Positions 30,992 to 42,903 of a stretch of DNA of 64,000 nucleotides are shown here, in pieces. The stretch is from the NCBI RefSeq assembly GCF_000003815.2, contig NC_049983.1:20304553-20368552 (forward strand). Reading direction: 5' to 3'. The position numbers and the translations under genes are program-made. The DNA comes from Branchiostoma floridae (Eukaryota; Chordata; Leptocardii; Amphioxiformes; Branchiostomatidae). Every line of letters starts with the position of its first letter. The first letter of the stretch is position 1. The notes beneath the pieces were generated by a model. That model had not been told where the DNA came from, did not search any database, and saw only the letters and a program-made list of their open reading frames with translations.

Positions 30992-32689
30992 CTTAATTGA
31001 TAGGTCTTTGCTGAACTGTTCCTACACTCTGAAGTGGTTCATTTCAACAGTCATATCTATGCTATATCCGCCATTTTGAAACTCCGCATAAAAACTTGCA
31101 AGGCAAATAATACCTCCTATATAATAGATTCGCACGTTTCAGACCAAGTCTGAAATCGTCGATCTACAAATGTACGTTGTGCACCTAGATGAGATGTACA
31201 AATTGTCTACCGTACCCCCCCCCCCCCAACGACCTGGAGGTCAAGATAACTAGGTAGGTAGATAGGTACTATGCCTCAACAACTCGTGACCTGTTATGTC
31301 TGAGTTTTTGATCTCCGTATCCTAAATCAGTACCAAGGACAGGCAAGTACACCTGGGGTCAAACTGGCCACACATCAGGCCTGAAGCAATGTACATTTCT
31401 AATCTGCTCACGCATTCTCTCTCCATTTGCCAACCGCATTTATGTGAAAACAGGTGACCGCGAGGCTATCTGTGCAGCGGATTGCTGACCTCTTTAACGA
31501 TATCGAGGATGGTGTTATCAGTGAATTCTTCTTAATGGTATTCCAGCGGGAAATACTCTGATCACTCTGATTGTTTCACCGACATTATGTTTTACTCTAG
31601 CAGCGTACTGTTCTGACATATGAATTTGTCACTAGTTTTTCGGGTCATTGACTTCTCTGAGAATGCATAAAATGCCCCTCTTTATATTATAATTTAGTTA
31701 TCGAATTGTGTTATACATCATGCAGGAGAATCACTTTATGTAGGCGATCTATGCAGGCTTACTGGTTGTGTATGGTTTATCGTTATTTTCTTTACGATAC
31801 GTCCAAACTGTTGAAAACAACTATCTGATAAGAGTTTTCTTGGTGCTTTAATGTGTTATACTGTCATGACTCCTTTTTGCAATAGCAAATATACGTACAT
31901 TTTAAAAGCATTCTTCTCTAAAACCGATCTAACCTTTACTCTGTTATGACAACCGTACATTTGCACGTACAGGAGGAGCTACGAGGTCAGACAGATGATA
32001 ATCTATATGACGTATTCATGACGCAGGTTACGTCCATATGCTTACAACAGTAGCACTCTAAACCGTCTTCCGGGATTTTGCTTTATCCTGGGACACTTGG
32101 GACAATCACTATGAATACGGGAAATGCCAAGGACAAACAAGCTCATTGTCGTCACATGAGATGTCATATGTTCACAAAGGAATATATCTTACAGGATTCA
32201 ATAAACCTGTTTTAACCAACAAAACCACAAACATTTGACAAATCAACGTCACTATATCCTGTTATGTTATGTTAATTGCGTTCATATTTTTCTTTAACTT
32301 TAGAGATATAGATGTTCTTCAAATCATGCAACAGGTTTTTGCAGCTATCCTCGTCAACATCCATTCTGCATTTACGTTGAGAACCCTTTGAGTCAGTTGA
32401 GAGTGCTAGATTTTTAAACAATGTATATCTTTCATACATTTCAAAAAGTATATCTATATTCTTTAAGCGTGCCTTGTACGTTTGGACATATTGACATCCT
32501 CCCCTGACTACATCATGTACATTTACTAGCTATTATCAAAGACAGCGGTACTCCCAATAGAAACAGTACTAGTGTTGCACTCATGATGGATTATTTTTCA
32601 GAAAAACAAAAAAAGGGAATGACGTACTCTAGACCTCCTGGGACACCACAGCCTGTTCGATAACTGACAAAATGTCGCTAAAAGCGCGG
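30992..32689. other. Intergenic, nothing recognised apart from a poly(C) run
   Basis: Contains a 13-base C run at 31215-31227. No exon, RNA gene or element boundary is visible. Confidence 0.5.
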
Positions 32690-32997
32690 AAATACCGAGG
32701 TCTACCAGGACCGGAAGTAGAGGTGATGAATTCATGTTTTCCTGGAAATCTGGGTCGTTGTGTAAGTACGAAATGTACTGTTGACATCATAGTTGTGCCA
32801 TGCTAGAGTTTTAGAAGCTCTGCAAAGAGTGACCAGAATCGTTGCGTAAGCTGCTGCTGGTATAAAATACAACGCCTCTTACAACAAATTTGATGTATGT
32901 GTTCAGGGATACTCTTTTTCAGCTCGCAACAGCGGCAAGGTGGATCATGAAGCTTATATTTCTGAGTGGTTACAGATGGAATGTGCACTTTGGTCAA
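32690..32997 (-). pseudogene. Possible relic of a P2X7-type cysteine-rich C-terminal domain
   Basis: The minus-strand frame from 32997 to 32803 contains CRCCELKKSIPEHIHQICC followed by KRRCI. The spacing from the Pro to the paired Cys and the CC...CI ending resemble the zinc-binding C-terminal domain of P2X7-like proteins, which occurs in many copies in invertebrate deuterostomes. About 15 codons after the stop, another frame reads WHNYDVNSTFRTY, similar to the NYD...FR segment expected next in that domain, followed by a stop. The two pieces are in different frames, so if the reading is right this is a broken copy. The match is short and made by eye. Confidence 0.22.
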
Positions 32998-33997
32998 GCC
33001 TTGGAACGGTAACGTAGCTCATGGTGAAACCGAAGACATTTTTAAAATCTAAGGTGGCTTAAATCACCGCGATGCCGACAGAAACTGGTCTTACGTGAAC
33101 GGCCAGCTCAAAGATGTATACTGCAGGCAGCTGAAGCATTGCCGCCTCAGGAAGAACCGGGTATGTAAGGAAATTAAAGAGACCAGCCGCAGACAAAATC
33201 ATACCTTAATCATGTCGTGACCGCGGCATCTAGACAAATGTATAAACTCTTAGGGCCACTCCTTCGTCTTCTTGCTGTACTTTATCCACTGGAAATTTAC
33301 CTCATTAGGGGATGGGGTGGGTGGCTCCAAGGAGTAGCCTGCGGACTCCTGGCAATGTGAAGGACGATGAGCCGGTAAAGGTACAGTCCTTGTGCAACTT
33401 CACGGGACGAGCAAGTGTGCCCATAACTGGAAATGGATGAACAATGATGGTGTTGATCATGAAGTGTCGCCCGGACGAAGGTTCTGTGTAGGATTAGTTA
33501 TTTATCCTATTTTTAGGCATGAAAACAATCATTTGGGAAACACGCGCTAACTACAAAGAGATGTGCTAATATAGGGTCCAAAAATAATTCTTAAAAATCT
33601 TACTGATAAAAAAAAATGGGATAACACCCCTGTGCACCCTGTCCCATTTTTACCATGTCTATTGAACTCTTACTGGTAAAAAATTGGGACAACACCTCGC
33701 TGTCACTTTTCTATTACACATAAAAACGTTCTGGCAACGATAAGAAACTTCCTATCGCAGACATTACCATCGATCCCTAGGACTAACGCTTAGAAACACA
33801 ACCTAACAAAGTAGTAAGTGGAATACACAAGTAGTAAACAAATTACTACGTACATACAAACTTGTAGAAAGCTTTTCAAACTTAGATCAAGGCAAAGACA
33901 ATTTCACATGCAGCCTGAACGTGCAAAAGATTAATAGGTTTCAAGCTACTCCAAGAGGATGATTAACTAATAAAAAGGCAGGATGTAATAATATCAC
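32998..33997. other. Intergenic with a small palindromic duplication
   Basis: No gene signal. A 70-base-spaced direct repeat with an inverted arm lies at 33599-33697. Confidence 0.5.
33599..33697. repeat. Short direct and inverted repeat
   Basis: CTTACTG(A/G)TAAAAAA...GGGA(T/C)AACACC occurs at 33599 and again about 70 bases later. TGTCCCATTTTTACCA at 33640-33655 pairs with TGGTAAAAAATTGGGACA at 33674-33691, so the locus can form a stem-loop. Confidence 0.7.
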
Positions 33998-34224
33998 CTG
34001 TGTACGTTAAACCCCATGGCGAGAAGTACAGAATATCTACAGTAACCTCCCTTCTCTGTCGGTTTTATCAATATCTCGAGAGGTCTGTTTCTATAAGCAG
34101 TGACATTGGGACTTTCGATGGTAGCTGACGCAGGCACGGGACTTATGGTTGATCCTCGAGTGACGGACATATATGAACAGAAAGTCGAGTGTAAATCTTT
34201 GGATGTCGTCAAAGCTGTGATGAT
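33998..34224 (-). other. Candidate coding exon, unassigned minus-strand gene
   Basis: A 227-base open segment is bordered by a plausible acceptor (TAGCTACAG, exon from 34224) and a donor (CACAG|GTGATA, boundary 33998/33997). Its frame (starting IITALTTSKDLHSTF, including IKPTEKGGYCRYSVLL) is varied and protein-like, but no domain is recognised. Whether it belongs with the segments at 35057-35239 and 37146-37665 is unknown. Confidence 0.22.
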
Positions 34225-35056
34225 CTGTAGCTACTTCTAGAAGGTTCAGTGGCATCAGAGCTTATCTACAGTTGCAAGAGAGCGTAAATAAGCATGCCTG
34301 GAGATTATGGAGAAACTCTCGTGTGGCGAGCAGATGACGTCAACTGGAGCATGAGATCTAGCCTGGGATCTCTGCCTGCTGTCATTGATGTGAAACCGTG
34401 AACATCACAGAGAAGGTCACAGACTTACCAACAGTGCAGACGGGTATTAGGGATTTGTTACCGGGTGGTTGATATCAGCATGAGCAGTTGGCTATCTTTG
34501 TATGCTGTCTTTAATCAGAATTTGCAAAATCTCTATATCTAAAGAGGTTGTCTTGCGAAGGGTGCAGAATAATGTTTGAGCTTTAGGGAGAAATTCCCTT
34601 GTTGTGAAGAGATAGTGGCATTGCAAGCCCTGGATCTAGCGCGATATCTTTGCGTGCTTTCAACATTTTAAGAGCTTGCCAAGGACACCGAGATAACACG
34701 AAGAATATTAGCCATGGGACCTACACATGGCATGACTACAACAAATTGCGGTTTCTCGGTTAGATATAATTGACCCTTTTGTTTCCAAAATATTGTCTGT
34801 CAACATGTCAAATTCATCATAGTGTTAACATGATGTTCACGTGCTAAGTTGAACCCTGGCGGGCATCTTACGGAGATATGATGGTAACATCTGCAGGCTA
34901 TGACGTCAATGGTGACTGCTTTGATACTTTGTTTGAGTGAGATGTACAATCTGACCTAGTTTTCCAAAAACATATAGCCTCTATATGTAATAAAACATGC
35001 GCATGGTAAACACATACCTGTGTACCTGTAGTAATACATATTCAGCTGTGACTCAC

Positions 35057-35239
35057 CTAATGATGATTTGGGTCGACAATGGTTGGGACACGGCTGTTGA
35101 ATACTTTTGAATACACCGCAGCTATTATCGGGTAAGCGCTACATGTATCCAAAACTTTGGTAACCTGTCCTATCACACATACGCACCAATCTTGCTTATT
35201 TTGCCCTTGCACTGTTGTGCTTCCGATATCTAAGCGCTC
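35057..35239 (-). other. Candidate exon, unassigned minus-strand gene
   Basis: A strong acceptor CCTCCCTCACAG precedes 35239 and a strong donor-like GTGAGT follows 35057. One frame is open throughout but its stop TAG forms the last three bases before GTGAGT, so this could be a terminal exon or a chance frame. The other two frames are closed. No domain is recognised. Confidence 0.18.
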
Positions 35240-37145
35240 CTGTGAGGGAGGAATTTCCATGGCGCCAGCTGTAATATCTGCCATCTATGGCGTTACCTCC
35301 CGCGTCGTAATGCATTGTGCCTTGCCTAGCTATGAGACTAGATTTCAACATTACATTTCAAGGTGTCGTCTGAGTGACGTTGTCTGCTTTCCAACAGAAA
35401 GATGAATATTTCAATAAAAGACAACTAAGCCGATACCTCGAGGGAACCCAGGAGAAAGTCGAGAGACAGGGAACATTTTTGTGGTTCCTGGCAAACTTTG
35501 CAGTTAATTACAGTGATAATATTGTATGGCTCGACTACTTTTAGCCAACTTCAAATCGTGCAAAGTGTATCAATGCATTTGCTCAAATATAGCTGATTTT
35601 TCATTTTCTTCTACGTTATGAGCTCCACAAAAAACAAGTTAACAAATGCCAGTAATCTTCAGAAACAAGGATAATGCCTCAGGTTACGTAGGGTCAATTT
35701 CTCATCCCCAGTTTCTAGAAGTGGAACTAAGTTGGTTGCTGCCGCCTCTGGCCACTTTTGTCCCAATTTCCCCGAATCCGCCAAGGGATATATTACTGGT
35801 CAGGGACAGTCATTACTCACACTGTGTGCTCCAGACTTCGGTATCGTATAACTGCTCCGTTTTCTAAACTACCCCGGATTAATCAAAGAGATCATGGTAC
35901 AATTTGGAATGTTGTGTAATGGACGAATTGTTTATTCGTCTGTCGTCGTATTCGCTAAAACAAGCTTTCTCTTGGTGGTAAATAATGATGGATTTACCGT
36001 TGCGTAGATTGCTATAGATATCATTCATAAGTTTAAATTACTAAGACCAAAATGAAAGTGGCAACCAGAACACTATATAACCTGAAAAAAACTGCTCAAC
36101 AACAAAAATCTGCTAGGGTGGGTTGGGTGTAGATGTCAGGGCCAGTCGAGCGACAGCCCTTATTGGTCTGTGCTTCTCTACCGTCCAGACAGCCCATTCT
36201 AGCTAGGCAGAGAGTCCGACGGCGCAAACCGCCTGTGATATCAAGCAGATGACCTTAAACTTCAGAGCTGGCCTAAGACCTGAACTGTGCCTGCGGACCC
36301 GTACCTGGATACATTGTAGAACCAGTTTGACGTTAGAAATGGCCATATGTGGCAGACATCTTGCAAGGAAAGTGCTATCAACCCAGGTCTACGAAACAAT
36401 ATGTGCATATACAACAATGCCATTTAACAAGAACGAAGGTTTTGTACTACTTACGACTGCATCGAATTATTGATCATAAGACCAACCACCTTCGACATAA
36501 TTACGCATCGATGGCAAAGTAAACAACCCGGCCAGGCAAAAAAATGACCAGGAAAGGTAGGAGAGGGGAGCATACTGAGTAGAAATCTCTACAGAGGCAA
36601 GCAACCTCATAAGTTGGTAAGGGAACACCATCATGAGTTTACGGAAACTATTTTATCTCACAAGTATCAATGAAAATGCCAACCATGTAATGTACATGTA
36701 GTACAACAGAACATGGCCTAAATAATCGGCAAGGTACTTGACGACCACGGAAAAAAATGAACGACAACTAACGTCAACAACTCAAAACAGCCAGTACATA
36801 ACAGGACGCCTCAACCAGCCAGTTGAACAAATGCCGCCTATAGTAATTTCATCACCAGCGACCAAGGGTCTATATGGTGATATCCAGATTACGGCATGCG
36901 CTAATTGTAAAAAGGTATACGTAACATTTCACAGTAAATCCAGGTAGGCTAGCTTACATTTGTGATCAAATACTTCCAGCAAATAACGCGGAAAATATTG
37001 GGCTTCTCTTCTTTTGAGAATGAAATGCTTTTCATCGTGTTACAGAAAATCGCGTACAGACCCCATGCAGACCCTTCACGGCAGCCTGTCGTACTACTCT
37101 ACTAAGCAGACAATATTCAAGTGCTAACAGAAACAAAGTACTCAC

Positions 37146-37665
37146 TGGCAGGTATTACTACCGACATTTGATCTAGCTTTTACATATCCTTTCTTGTTTA
37201 CTTCTTGTCCTGTATTTCCATGTTGCTTATTACAAAGATCGAGGCCCGATTCTGGTGTGTTGGTGTAGTTTGACACTTGGAGCCTACCAGGTGTACCAGA
37301 CTGCGGATAAATATCATTTGTATTACCATATGAGAACAATTTGGTCACCTGTGATGAAATGTGGCTCCATTTTGGCTGTCCGGATTTCTGGTGTTGGCTG
37401 GGTTTCTTCCTGGCTCTCCTGAACTGTTATCGTCGTTCTTTTACATGGTCAAATGTTTTATATGGCCCAAAAGAATCACGTCGACTGCTTGGGTTATGTT
37501 CTATTGTGCTAGATGAAATTGGTTGGCGTTTTTTATTGACACTAGTATTGTAAAACGGTTTGCGTAATGACCGAGGTTGTATGCCCCCTCCCCATCCCAA
37601 ATTTGTCACTTTTCCAGGATAGCTACTATCAATTAGCCTCTTTGTGGTGATTGTGCCCAGTATTT
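37146..37665 (-). other. Candidate coding exon(s), Ser/Asn/Lys-rich, with one in-frame stop
   Basis: On the minus strand a single frame runs from an acceptor-like CATACTCAG (exon from 37665) to a strong donor CCA|GTGAGTAC (boundary 37146/37145), about 173 codons, broken once by TAA at 37429-37427. The stop would be removed if 37349-37444 is a 96-base phase-0 intron (donor CAT|GTAAAA, acceptor TTTCATCACAG|GTGACC). The sequence is hydrophilic and low in hydrophobic clusters, like a disordered tail. It may be a real two-part exon or a decayed one. No homology is recognised. Confidence 0.27.
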
Positions 37666-38094
37666 CTGAGTATGTAAACGGTGCAGTAGTCAGTAAGAGA
37701 TTTCAATACTTGTTATGACATGCTATCATGAAAAGGCATTGTTCAGTTAACTTAGATGTATATAAAAAAACCTAGATTGCTCTTTCTTAGTGAGATGTCT
37801 TCCTCATTTGATGCTTTTTAGTGTTCTGGTGAGATAGCCGTCCTGGTGAAATAGCCGTCTATATATAAACTGCTTCTACAATTTCTTGGGTACCAGACTA
37901 GGCTTTCTAATATTTTTGCCGACTATACAGCAACATCGTTTGATAACAGCTATTATAAGTCTTATCTATTATATCTATCAGTCTCAATGGTACAATACTG
38001 TGGTGCTAGAGCAAATACCAACGCATAACTTGTTGCATTCTTTCCGCCATGGCAGAACATCCAGCTTACTCAGGGTGTTGTTACATCCTAGAAT

Positions 38095-39005
38095 GTCGTC
38101 TATCCTAAAAGCGCTTTTAGGATAGAAGCGCTTTTAGGATAGACCGGCATCTAAAATGTGCTTCTATCCTAAAAGCGCTTATGGGATATCCAGAACACGT
38201 CGCAAGCGAGGAGCACATTCTGGATATCCTGAAAGCGCTTCTGTCGGAGCGCATTCAGGATAAGCCGACGTGTTTATCCAGAACGTGCACTTGTGGGAGG
38301 AGCTTTGTGTCTCATGAGGTGGAGACTATCTTGCATGTGATTTTTCGTAGTCAAAAGGCCGCCATCTTTGTTCTCCCCACCCGATCACTTCCGGGTTTGA
38401 TTGTGATAGAAGATCGCATATACTTACGCCAAATTAACGCAGTTTGCACAAACCAAATAATTTTTTGGGACTCCGTGGGCCGGTGTAACCCTCACATAAT
38501 CACGTAAAATCTAGGTTCAGAGGTTGCTTTATAAAATGCGGATTTCGATCACGTAGATTACGGCAGGTGTCGCCAGGCCGGAAATTACCGCTGCCATTTT
38601 CTCGCGACGTGTTGACTGCATGGAACCCTACACACCGAGGTAGTATCGCTATCTCCGGTTTGATAGTTCGAAACAAACCAGAAGCTGAAATTCAGCAAAC
38701 CAGTAACAAACTTTACAAAGTCACCCTGGGAGAAGACAGATGTCGGCCTCCTTCGACAGGAGCGCATTCAGGATATCCAGAATGCGCTCCTTCGCTTGCG
38801 ACGTGTTCTGGATATCATAGAAGCGCTTTTAGGATAGAAGCACATTTTGGATGCAGATCTATCCCAAATGTGCTTCTATCCCCAATGCGCTTCTAGGATA
38901 TCCAGAATGCGCTCCTTCGCTTGCGACGTGTTCTGGATATCCCAGAAGCGCTTTTAGGATAGAAGCACATCTTATCCCAGAAGCGCTTTTTATAGGATAG
39001 ACGAC
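38095..39005. mobile_element. Foldback-like element with long arms made of short palindromes
   Basis: The element begins GTCGTCTATCCTA (38095) and ends with TAGGATAGACGAC (to 39005). Its arms (about 38095-38270 and 38750-39005) are imperfect inverted repeats of each other, built from reiterated ATCCTAAAAGCGCTTTTAGGAT-type palindromes and GATATCC-bordered blocks such as TCCAGAACACGTCGCAAGCG. The 480-base centre is unique and has no clear gene. AAT flanks both ends (38092-38094, 39006-39008), possibly a target duplication. The structure resembles foldback/Galileo-type elements, whose terminal repeats are themselves internally repetitive. Confidence 0.6.
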
Positions 39006-39030
39006 AATCTACTATTCTTGTTAGACGAAC

Positions 39031-39075
39031 ATCTGCTTCTGTCCAAGAAGCGCTTTTGCGATAGAACACAACCTG
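39031..39075. repeat. Stray copy of the foldback palindrome unit
   Basis: CTTCTGTCCAAGAAGCGCTTTTGCGATAGAACACAA is a diverged unit of the palindromic array. It lies outside the 38095-39005 element and may be the left end of a second, larger element ending near 41580. Confidence 0.45.
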
Positions 39076-40511
39076 TGAACTGAATGGCTTGGGGAATGGA
39101 TCAATGTGCAACTGGACGTTTTCATTGACTGTCATCATGTTTTATGGTACATTTTGTAGTACTTTTTATGGTACATTTTGTAGTACATCTTGGGATGCGC
39201 TATTAAGAAGTGCTTTCTGTGTTTTCTTTGCAAAATAAGATGGATAAAAATCATATAGTTGCAATCAAAAGGACAAAATAGTGTTTAATCTGCATGGAAT
39301 TAAGTTTGATAAATTTCCCATTATCTGTGCACACTGTATATATATTGTAGTCAGCAGTGTGCAATTACCTCTGTGCAGTAACTTGCAATGAAGGTAACTT
39401 TTATCATAAGATTTGTCATCTTTTCTTTGCCTAATAAATAGATTTATCCATGAAAGAGAAATAGAAGTTACTATACAGTACGGGCTTTGAGAAATTTTAT
39501 CATTAACTAAAAGGACTGTTGCAGATATATATCATCTCATTCAGTTCCTCCATGCTTTTATTTCAGAAACAAGATGTCTTAGATAAATGACTGGGTCAAT
39601 ATCATTTCAAAATTCTAATAAACCTTCAAAACAGTATGTTTAGGTTCAACCAGATAATTGAACATTTGTCAACACGACAATTGTACAACATACTTTCAAC
39701 ATACCCGCAGCTCCTCCTGTGTCAAAGTGTAACTCTACTCTACTCTGAAAATGCTCTGAACACAAGGGCACTCTTTCCAGATGAATGAGCATTTTGCTCC
39801 ATGAAATCTATAGCTAACTTGTGAAACATGTTACACAAAAATATTGTGTGTAAGAATATAAGCTCATGTGTGAAAGAATATAAGCTCCTGACTGCACTTT
39901 TTATGTACACGTTTTTGATTACCATCAAGAACTAAAAATTAAGTCAACATCTTACATATCTGGGTGACATTTTGTAAACAGCCAAGATGATTAAACAGCA
40001 CTAGACGGAAAATAGTATTATCTTACAGACCAGTAATACAGACTTTCAGGAGATGTAACACCTGCTTTGAGAATAAAAGAACTAATGCAATATAATACCA
40101 TACTCAATGATGAGGGATCTAAAGGAAGGCACTTTTTTAAACAACATCAAAACAAGGACACTCTTTCCAGATGAATGAACAATTAGGTCCATGAAATCTA
40201 ACTTGTAAAACATGTTACACAAGAAATATTGTGTGTTTAATAATACTAATCCCGAACTCCTGCTTTCCGAACACAATCCCTAGCCTCCTGTAGGGTGGCC
40301 GTGCCTTTGTGAGTAGGGCTGGCAGATTGCAGCCAAAGCTTCAGGAAGCACTACCATCACACCATACTCCAGCCGCTGTAGCCAAAAGAAGGTTGTTAGA
40401 ATGTGTGTTCTCTCTGTCAACATTATTCTCACGAGAACACAAGGGTGCTTTGATAGAGTAATTATTTACAGCAACATGGTAAATACCAGTAATATGTATT
40501 GAATGCATTAC

Positions 40512-40759
40512 CTTTCGCTTCACTACTGTGATGCCCGGGTGTGAGGCGACATCATGACAAACACGTATGATGTCTTTGAAGTCCTCCTGAATAAGAACAA
40601 GTTTACCATTCTTGTGGAGCTTCCCCTCCACATTGGAGTAGCTCCTGGCCTTGCGCTGGAAGTTCAGGGTCTGGCGTTTGCCCCCAGTCGGTGCCACCGG
40701 GCCTTTCTTTATCCCTGTCCAGGTAGTATTGCAGGACAACAGCCTCTGCTTTACTGATC
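40512..40759 (-). pseudogene. Integrase-type H2C2 zinc-binding region of a retrotransposon-derived gene, frameshifted
   Basis: The minus-strand frame reads GGKRQTLNFQRKARSYS, then VEGKLHKNGKLVLIQEDF, then IIRVCHDVASHPGITVVKRK. This is the pattern of the region leading into the H2C2 zinc finger of Ty3/gypsy-like integrases (a basic linker, an 'x-G-x-L-x-x-x-G' hairpin, then H-x(4)-H-P-G). The exon ends at a donor GCGAAAG|GTAATG (40512/40511). Upstream coding similarity continues in a different frame (EAVVLQYYLDRDK), implying a one-base frameshift in the purine run near 40710. No finger Cys pair or DDE core is found nearby, so this is a fragment of an element or of a host gene derived from one. 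Confidence 0.4.
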
Positions 40760-41043
40760 GGCACTTGAAAACAAAAACAAAACTTGTAGGCGGATGTAGA
40801 GTAGATTGCCTCCGCCCCCTCCCCCTATAATATTTACTAAAAGTAAAAGTGAAAACATGAATATCGATCGTCTAAGAGAAACACTCAAATTTCCAAGCTC
40901 CATTCTGACTTCTGCTATAGTCACACAAATGGTTCACAGGAAATATACAAAAGTAAACAACAACGACAACAAAAAAGGATCTTACTTGCGGTGGTGGAAT
41001 TCGCACAAAATCAGCCAGCATTCAGCGCAAGAGAAGTTTTGTC

Positions 41044-41297
41044 AGCACGTCACCGGAACGTACTGCGCCTGCGCGAAAAGTATAGACATGCTAAACCTTG
41101 CTAAACCCCCGGTTTACTAAAGGGCCGCATTTAAGAAAGTACGTGCGTATATAAGGGTAAAATCCCGTGTACGTTTTACATGAAACCATGTCTCTAACAT
41201 ATACTGTGCAACAAGCGGGATTTCAATGCAACGTTGACCAAACCAAGCCCCAAAACACCAGGGTTCGCGCAGGCGCAGTACGTTCCGGTGACGTGCT
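41044..41297. mobile_element. 254-bp MITE with perfect 34-bp inverted termini and 9-bp target duplication
   Basis: The left arm (41044-41077, beginning AGCACGTCACCGG) is the exact reverse complement of the right arm (41264-41297). The direct repeat AGTTTTGTC flanks it at 41035-41043 and 41298-41306. The interior has no coding capacity. A nine-base duplication is typical of Mutator-like elements, though other superfamilies (hAT, Merlin) give eight to nine, so the superfamily is a guess. Intact arms and duplication point to a recent insertion. Confidence 0.85.
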
Positions 41298-41440
41298 AGT
41301 TTTGTCGAACTTTTTAAACTCTCGCAAGTAGACTCTCGCGACGTCTCGCGATCGCCAGGTCGAACCAAATATGGAAACCTGGGCGTAAATAATCGCCGCT
41401 TGCGGTCCTGTCAATCACCAAGATTGACGGCGACAAAGAG

Positions 41441-41580
41441 CGCGTCTGGGATATCCTGAATGCGCTCCGGTTCAGAGCGCTTTTGGAATAGAAGCACATT
41501 TAGGATGCAGGCCTATCCCAGAAGTGATTCTATCCTAAAAGCGCTTTTAGGATAGAGCACAATTGGGATAGTACAGTGTG
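41441..41580. repeat. Second array of foldback-type palindromes
   Basis: GATATCCTGAATGCGCTCC, TAGAAGCACATTTAGGATGCAG and ATCCTAAAAGCGCTTTTAG blocks match the arms of the 38095-39005 element. It may be a solo arm or the right end of a second copy. Confidence 0.6.
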
Positions 41581-42705
41581 TTAGGTTGTAGTCAGGGATC
41601 TTCTTTCAGCTGTCCAGTCTCTTGGAAACCCAGACTTCGGGGACTGTGCCTGGCGCAGTGGGGGTTGGTTCAGCTGCAGGCAGCTTAGTTAGATGGGTTT
41701 GCTGGATGTTAACGCCACGGTTAATTTTCTTTCTAATGTGGATTGGTATTTTCTCTTCCTGGCATTTGTACTAGCTTTGATGAACCTAGCGGATGTGTCG
41801 AATGGACCGATTAACGCAAACACTTCACATTAAATATAGATATAGATATATATATCAAAGGTTTGTTGATAGTCTGTATGTCTTTTACCCATAATGTTTT
41901 CGCTTGCCACATTTCACTGCCAAGTGATCCATAGCATTTTCTTGATTCAGATAATTGGAGCACTATATTCACTGCGAGTATTCAAATATGTCCTTTGTTG
42001 TCACAAGATAAGCACGTCACTGTCAATATCTAAGGACTCAACCTATACATATTTCAAAGCCAGGCTTAGTCAAAATGTCTTTTCGTGTTCATCTTTATCT
42101 GCACTAGGCATTTCTGCCCCTCACTAGCCCCGTTGTGCATGTCCCCGGAGGCTTTGAGGGCTATCGAGAAGACGCCTCTTAGTCATGATGGTTTTGGCAT
42201 CACGCGTTCTACAACAGGTAACAGGTTCTGACGCATTTACTCCCGTGTGCATGCAAAATGGCTTCTTCTTCACGAGTCTGTGACTGCTGCTACACTTCGC
42301 CGCGTCAGTTCAGCACGCTTGATCTTCATTTAGGGCGACTATCACGATGTGTGATTTTCTGTAGGGTTCCTTCAGAAGAGTAAAGACACAAGATGGTAAG
42401 CATACTAAAAAGGACCCCCCCCCCAAAAAAAAAATCCTGGCTATGGGCATGCGCAAGCCTTTGTTACAGGGTGCTGCTAATGGGTGATTCCACGGAAGCT
42501 TTTTCTTGATTTGCGAGTGGTAGGATCATCTTGTTGGAGTTTCTCCTCCATGTTATTTCTTTTATACTCGGATACTGTATTCCATTCGCTAGGAAACATA
42601 AATCTAAGTAGCTTACCATCCTGGAAATAGTATACAGCTAGTATTTACAGCTACAATCAAATTACTGATTTACATACATAAGAAGCCCCTGCCAAAACGT
42701 AAATT
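41581..42705. other. Intergenic, nothing firmly recognised
   Basis: Chance open frames only. A run of ten C followed by ten A lies near 42415-42435. Confidence 0.45.
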
Positions 42706-42903
42706 TTAAGCACATTGTATGTCATGTGGCAAAGTGTTCCATATAGGTATGGACCTGGAAATGAAGTCTTTCCATGGCTGCTGCTTTTCCGGCCCGGTGT
42801 GTGCGGGAACGATATCAAACAGCAGGTACATGTCGTTAACTTGGTAGGTGGGACACAGCTGGGGTCGGCTCTGTAGCGCAGGTAAAATTCCATTTCGTGC
42901 CAT
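42706..42903 (-). pseudogene. LINE fragment, extreme C-terminus
   Basis: The minus-strand frame contains KDFISRSIPIWNTLPHDIQ, the F-x-x-R-[ST]-x-x-x-W-N-x-L-P signature that closes many LINE reverse-transcriptase proteins. It stops at 42706 and no upstream RT motifs are evident, so it is a short truncated relic. Confidence 0.45.

Noticed and set aside
41894-42127. Frame ending FKARLSQNVF, possibly a LINE tail
   Set aside because: The resemblance is too short and no other RT-type motif is present.
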